A stretch of DNA of 64,000 nucleotides from assembly GCF_963677035.1 (NCBI RefSeq), contig NZ_OY781472.1, positions 3,067,658 through 3,131,657 on the forward strand. The letters run 5' to 3'. Shown piece by piece: positions 63,808-64,000 of the stretch. Position numbers and translations under genes: made by a program. The first letter of the stretch is position 1. The number at the start of each line of letters is the position of its first letter. The DNA comes from an uncultured Hyphomonas sp. (GTDB taxonomy: Bacteria; Pseudomonadota; Alphaproteobacteria; Caulobacterales; Hyphomonadaceae). The notes below the pieces were generated by a model, which did not search any database, was not told the DNA's origin, and saw nothing but the letters and a program-made list of their open reading frames with translations.

Positions 63808-64000
63808 ATGACCACGCCACCGATTCCGGCGCCATTGCCGTATCAGCCCGCGCGAACCCGCACCGACCTTTTTGCCGCCCTCATGCGCGCAGCAAGCGAA
63901 TTCGGCCGCAACAAGACCATCGTTTACGACATGGTCGACGGCGAAGAACGCCTGCTCAGCTACAAGGATGTGATCCGCGGCGCGTTCGGTCTCGGCTCGG
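63808..64000 (+). CDS. AMP-binding (acyl-CoA synthetase-like) enzyme, 3'-truncated by the window edge
   Basis: First 64 codons of a gene that runs out of the window. After a proline-rich start come DLFAALMRAASEFGRN and the segment RLLSYKDVIRGAFGLGS, the usual N-terminal pattern of AMP-dependent acyl-CoA/acyl-ACP synthetases (LSYxDLxxxAxxLA). The adenylation motifs lie outside, so substrate and exact family cannot be given. ATG 63808; a GAGG stretch lies about 16 bases upstream. Confidence 0.55.
   Translation, partial: MTTPPIPAPLPYQPARTRTDLFAALMRAASEFGRNKTIVYDMVDGEERLLSYKDVIRGAFGLGS

Overview
This 64 kb window is chromosomal DNA from an alphaproteobacterium, most likely of the Hyphomonadaceae/Caulobacterales group. 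The grounds are the gene orders (eno-ftsB-pdhA-pdhB-pdhC-lpd, recG-sdhE-mfd, dusB-ntrB-ntrC-ntrY-ntrX-trkA-trkH-hfq-hflX), the N-terminal lipoyl domain on the pyruvate dehydrogenase E1 beta subunit, a tRNA-His of the alphaproteobacterial type (no G-1, G1-U72, A73), a FixLJ/ccoNOQP oxygen-response block, a PopA-like degenerate GGDEF protein and an NtrC without the GAFTGA loop. Genes are dense. No intergenic stretch exceeds 300 bases. I see no insertion sequence, prophage, CRISPR array or rRNA operon.

Layout. 1-3100 (+): 3' part of tmk, then holB, a TatD-family nuclease and a PhnP-like metallo-hydrolase. 3309-5903 (-): a small Cys/His membrane protein, heme sensor kinase FixL, FixJ and a single-domain receiver in the FixT position. 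6053-13907 (+), divergent from these: ccoNOQP, ccoG, fixH, fixI and ccoS, i.e. the complete cbb3 oxidase with its copper-delivery and assembly genes. 13904-25149 (-): pxpABC (5-oxoproline use), lpd, pdhC, pdhB, pdhA, ftsB, eno, rpmF and a lipoprotein dipeptidase. 25410-28613: an AMACR-type CoA racemase coupled to a histidine phosphatase, then the divergent PopA-like gene. 28610-34540: mfd, sdhE and recG. 34455-37563: a DUF502 membrane protein, a phosphotransferase/DUF6285 pair and a DUF3089-like protein. 37560-43270 (-): an arginine succinyltransferase operon (M20 hydrolase, astA, astD, astB, maiA). 43380-45784 (-): an OmpA-family porin with 32 consecutive prolines, tRNA-His, nusG, secE. 45907-47660 (-): SMP-30 lactonase and DgoK sugar-acid kinase. 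47844-48677: mazG. 48674-60351 (-): hflX, hfq, trkH, trkA, ntrX, ntrY (frameshifted), ntrC, ntrB, dusB. 60470-62193 (+): ispDF and pncC. 62190-63651 (-): ratA-type START protein and lipA. 63808-64000 (+): start of an AMP-binding enzyme.

How the genes work together. The left third senses low oxygen (heme-PAS FixL to FixJ) and encodes the high-affinity oxidase that low oxygen calls for. The middle carries the enolase-to-acetyl-CoA step, and lipA at the right end makes the cofactor for the three-subunit PDH complex. The right third is the nitrogen-response module (NtrBC/NtrYX) joined to potassium uptake (TrkAH) and Hfq. The ast operon supplies glutamate from arginine.

No wholly new multi-gene defence or mobile system is visible. 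The points most worth following are the frameshift in ntrY, the missing GAFTGA loops of NtrC and NtrX, the PopA-like protein, the FixT-position receiver without cysteines, the small HCWGC membrane protein at the fixL/ccoN divergent promoter with its CCGTAT repeats, the M20 hydrolase that may replace AstE, a lactonase whose metal-binding Glu is Lys, the poly-proline porin, and repeated four-base shared-stop overlaps between convergent genes.
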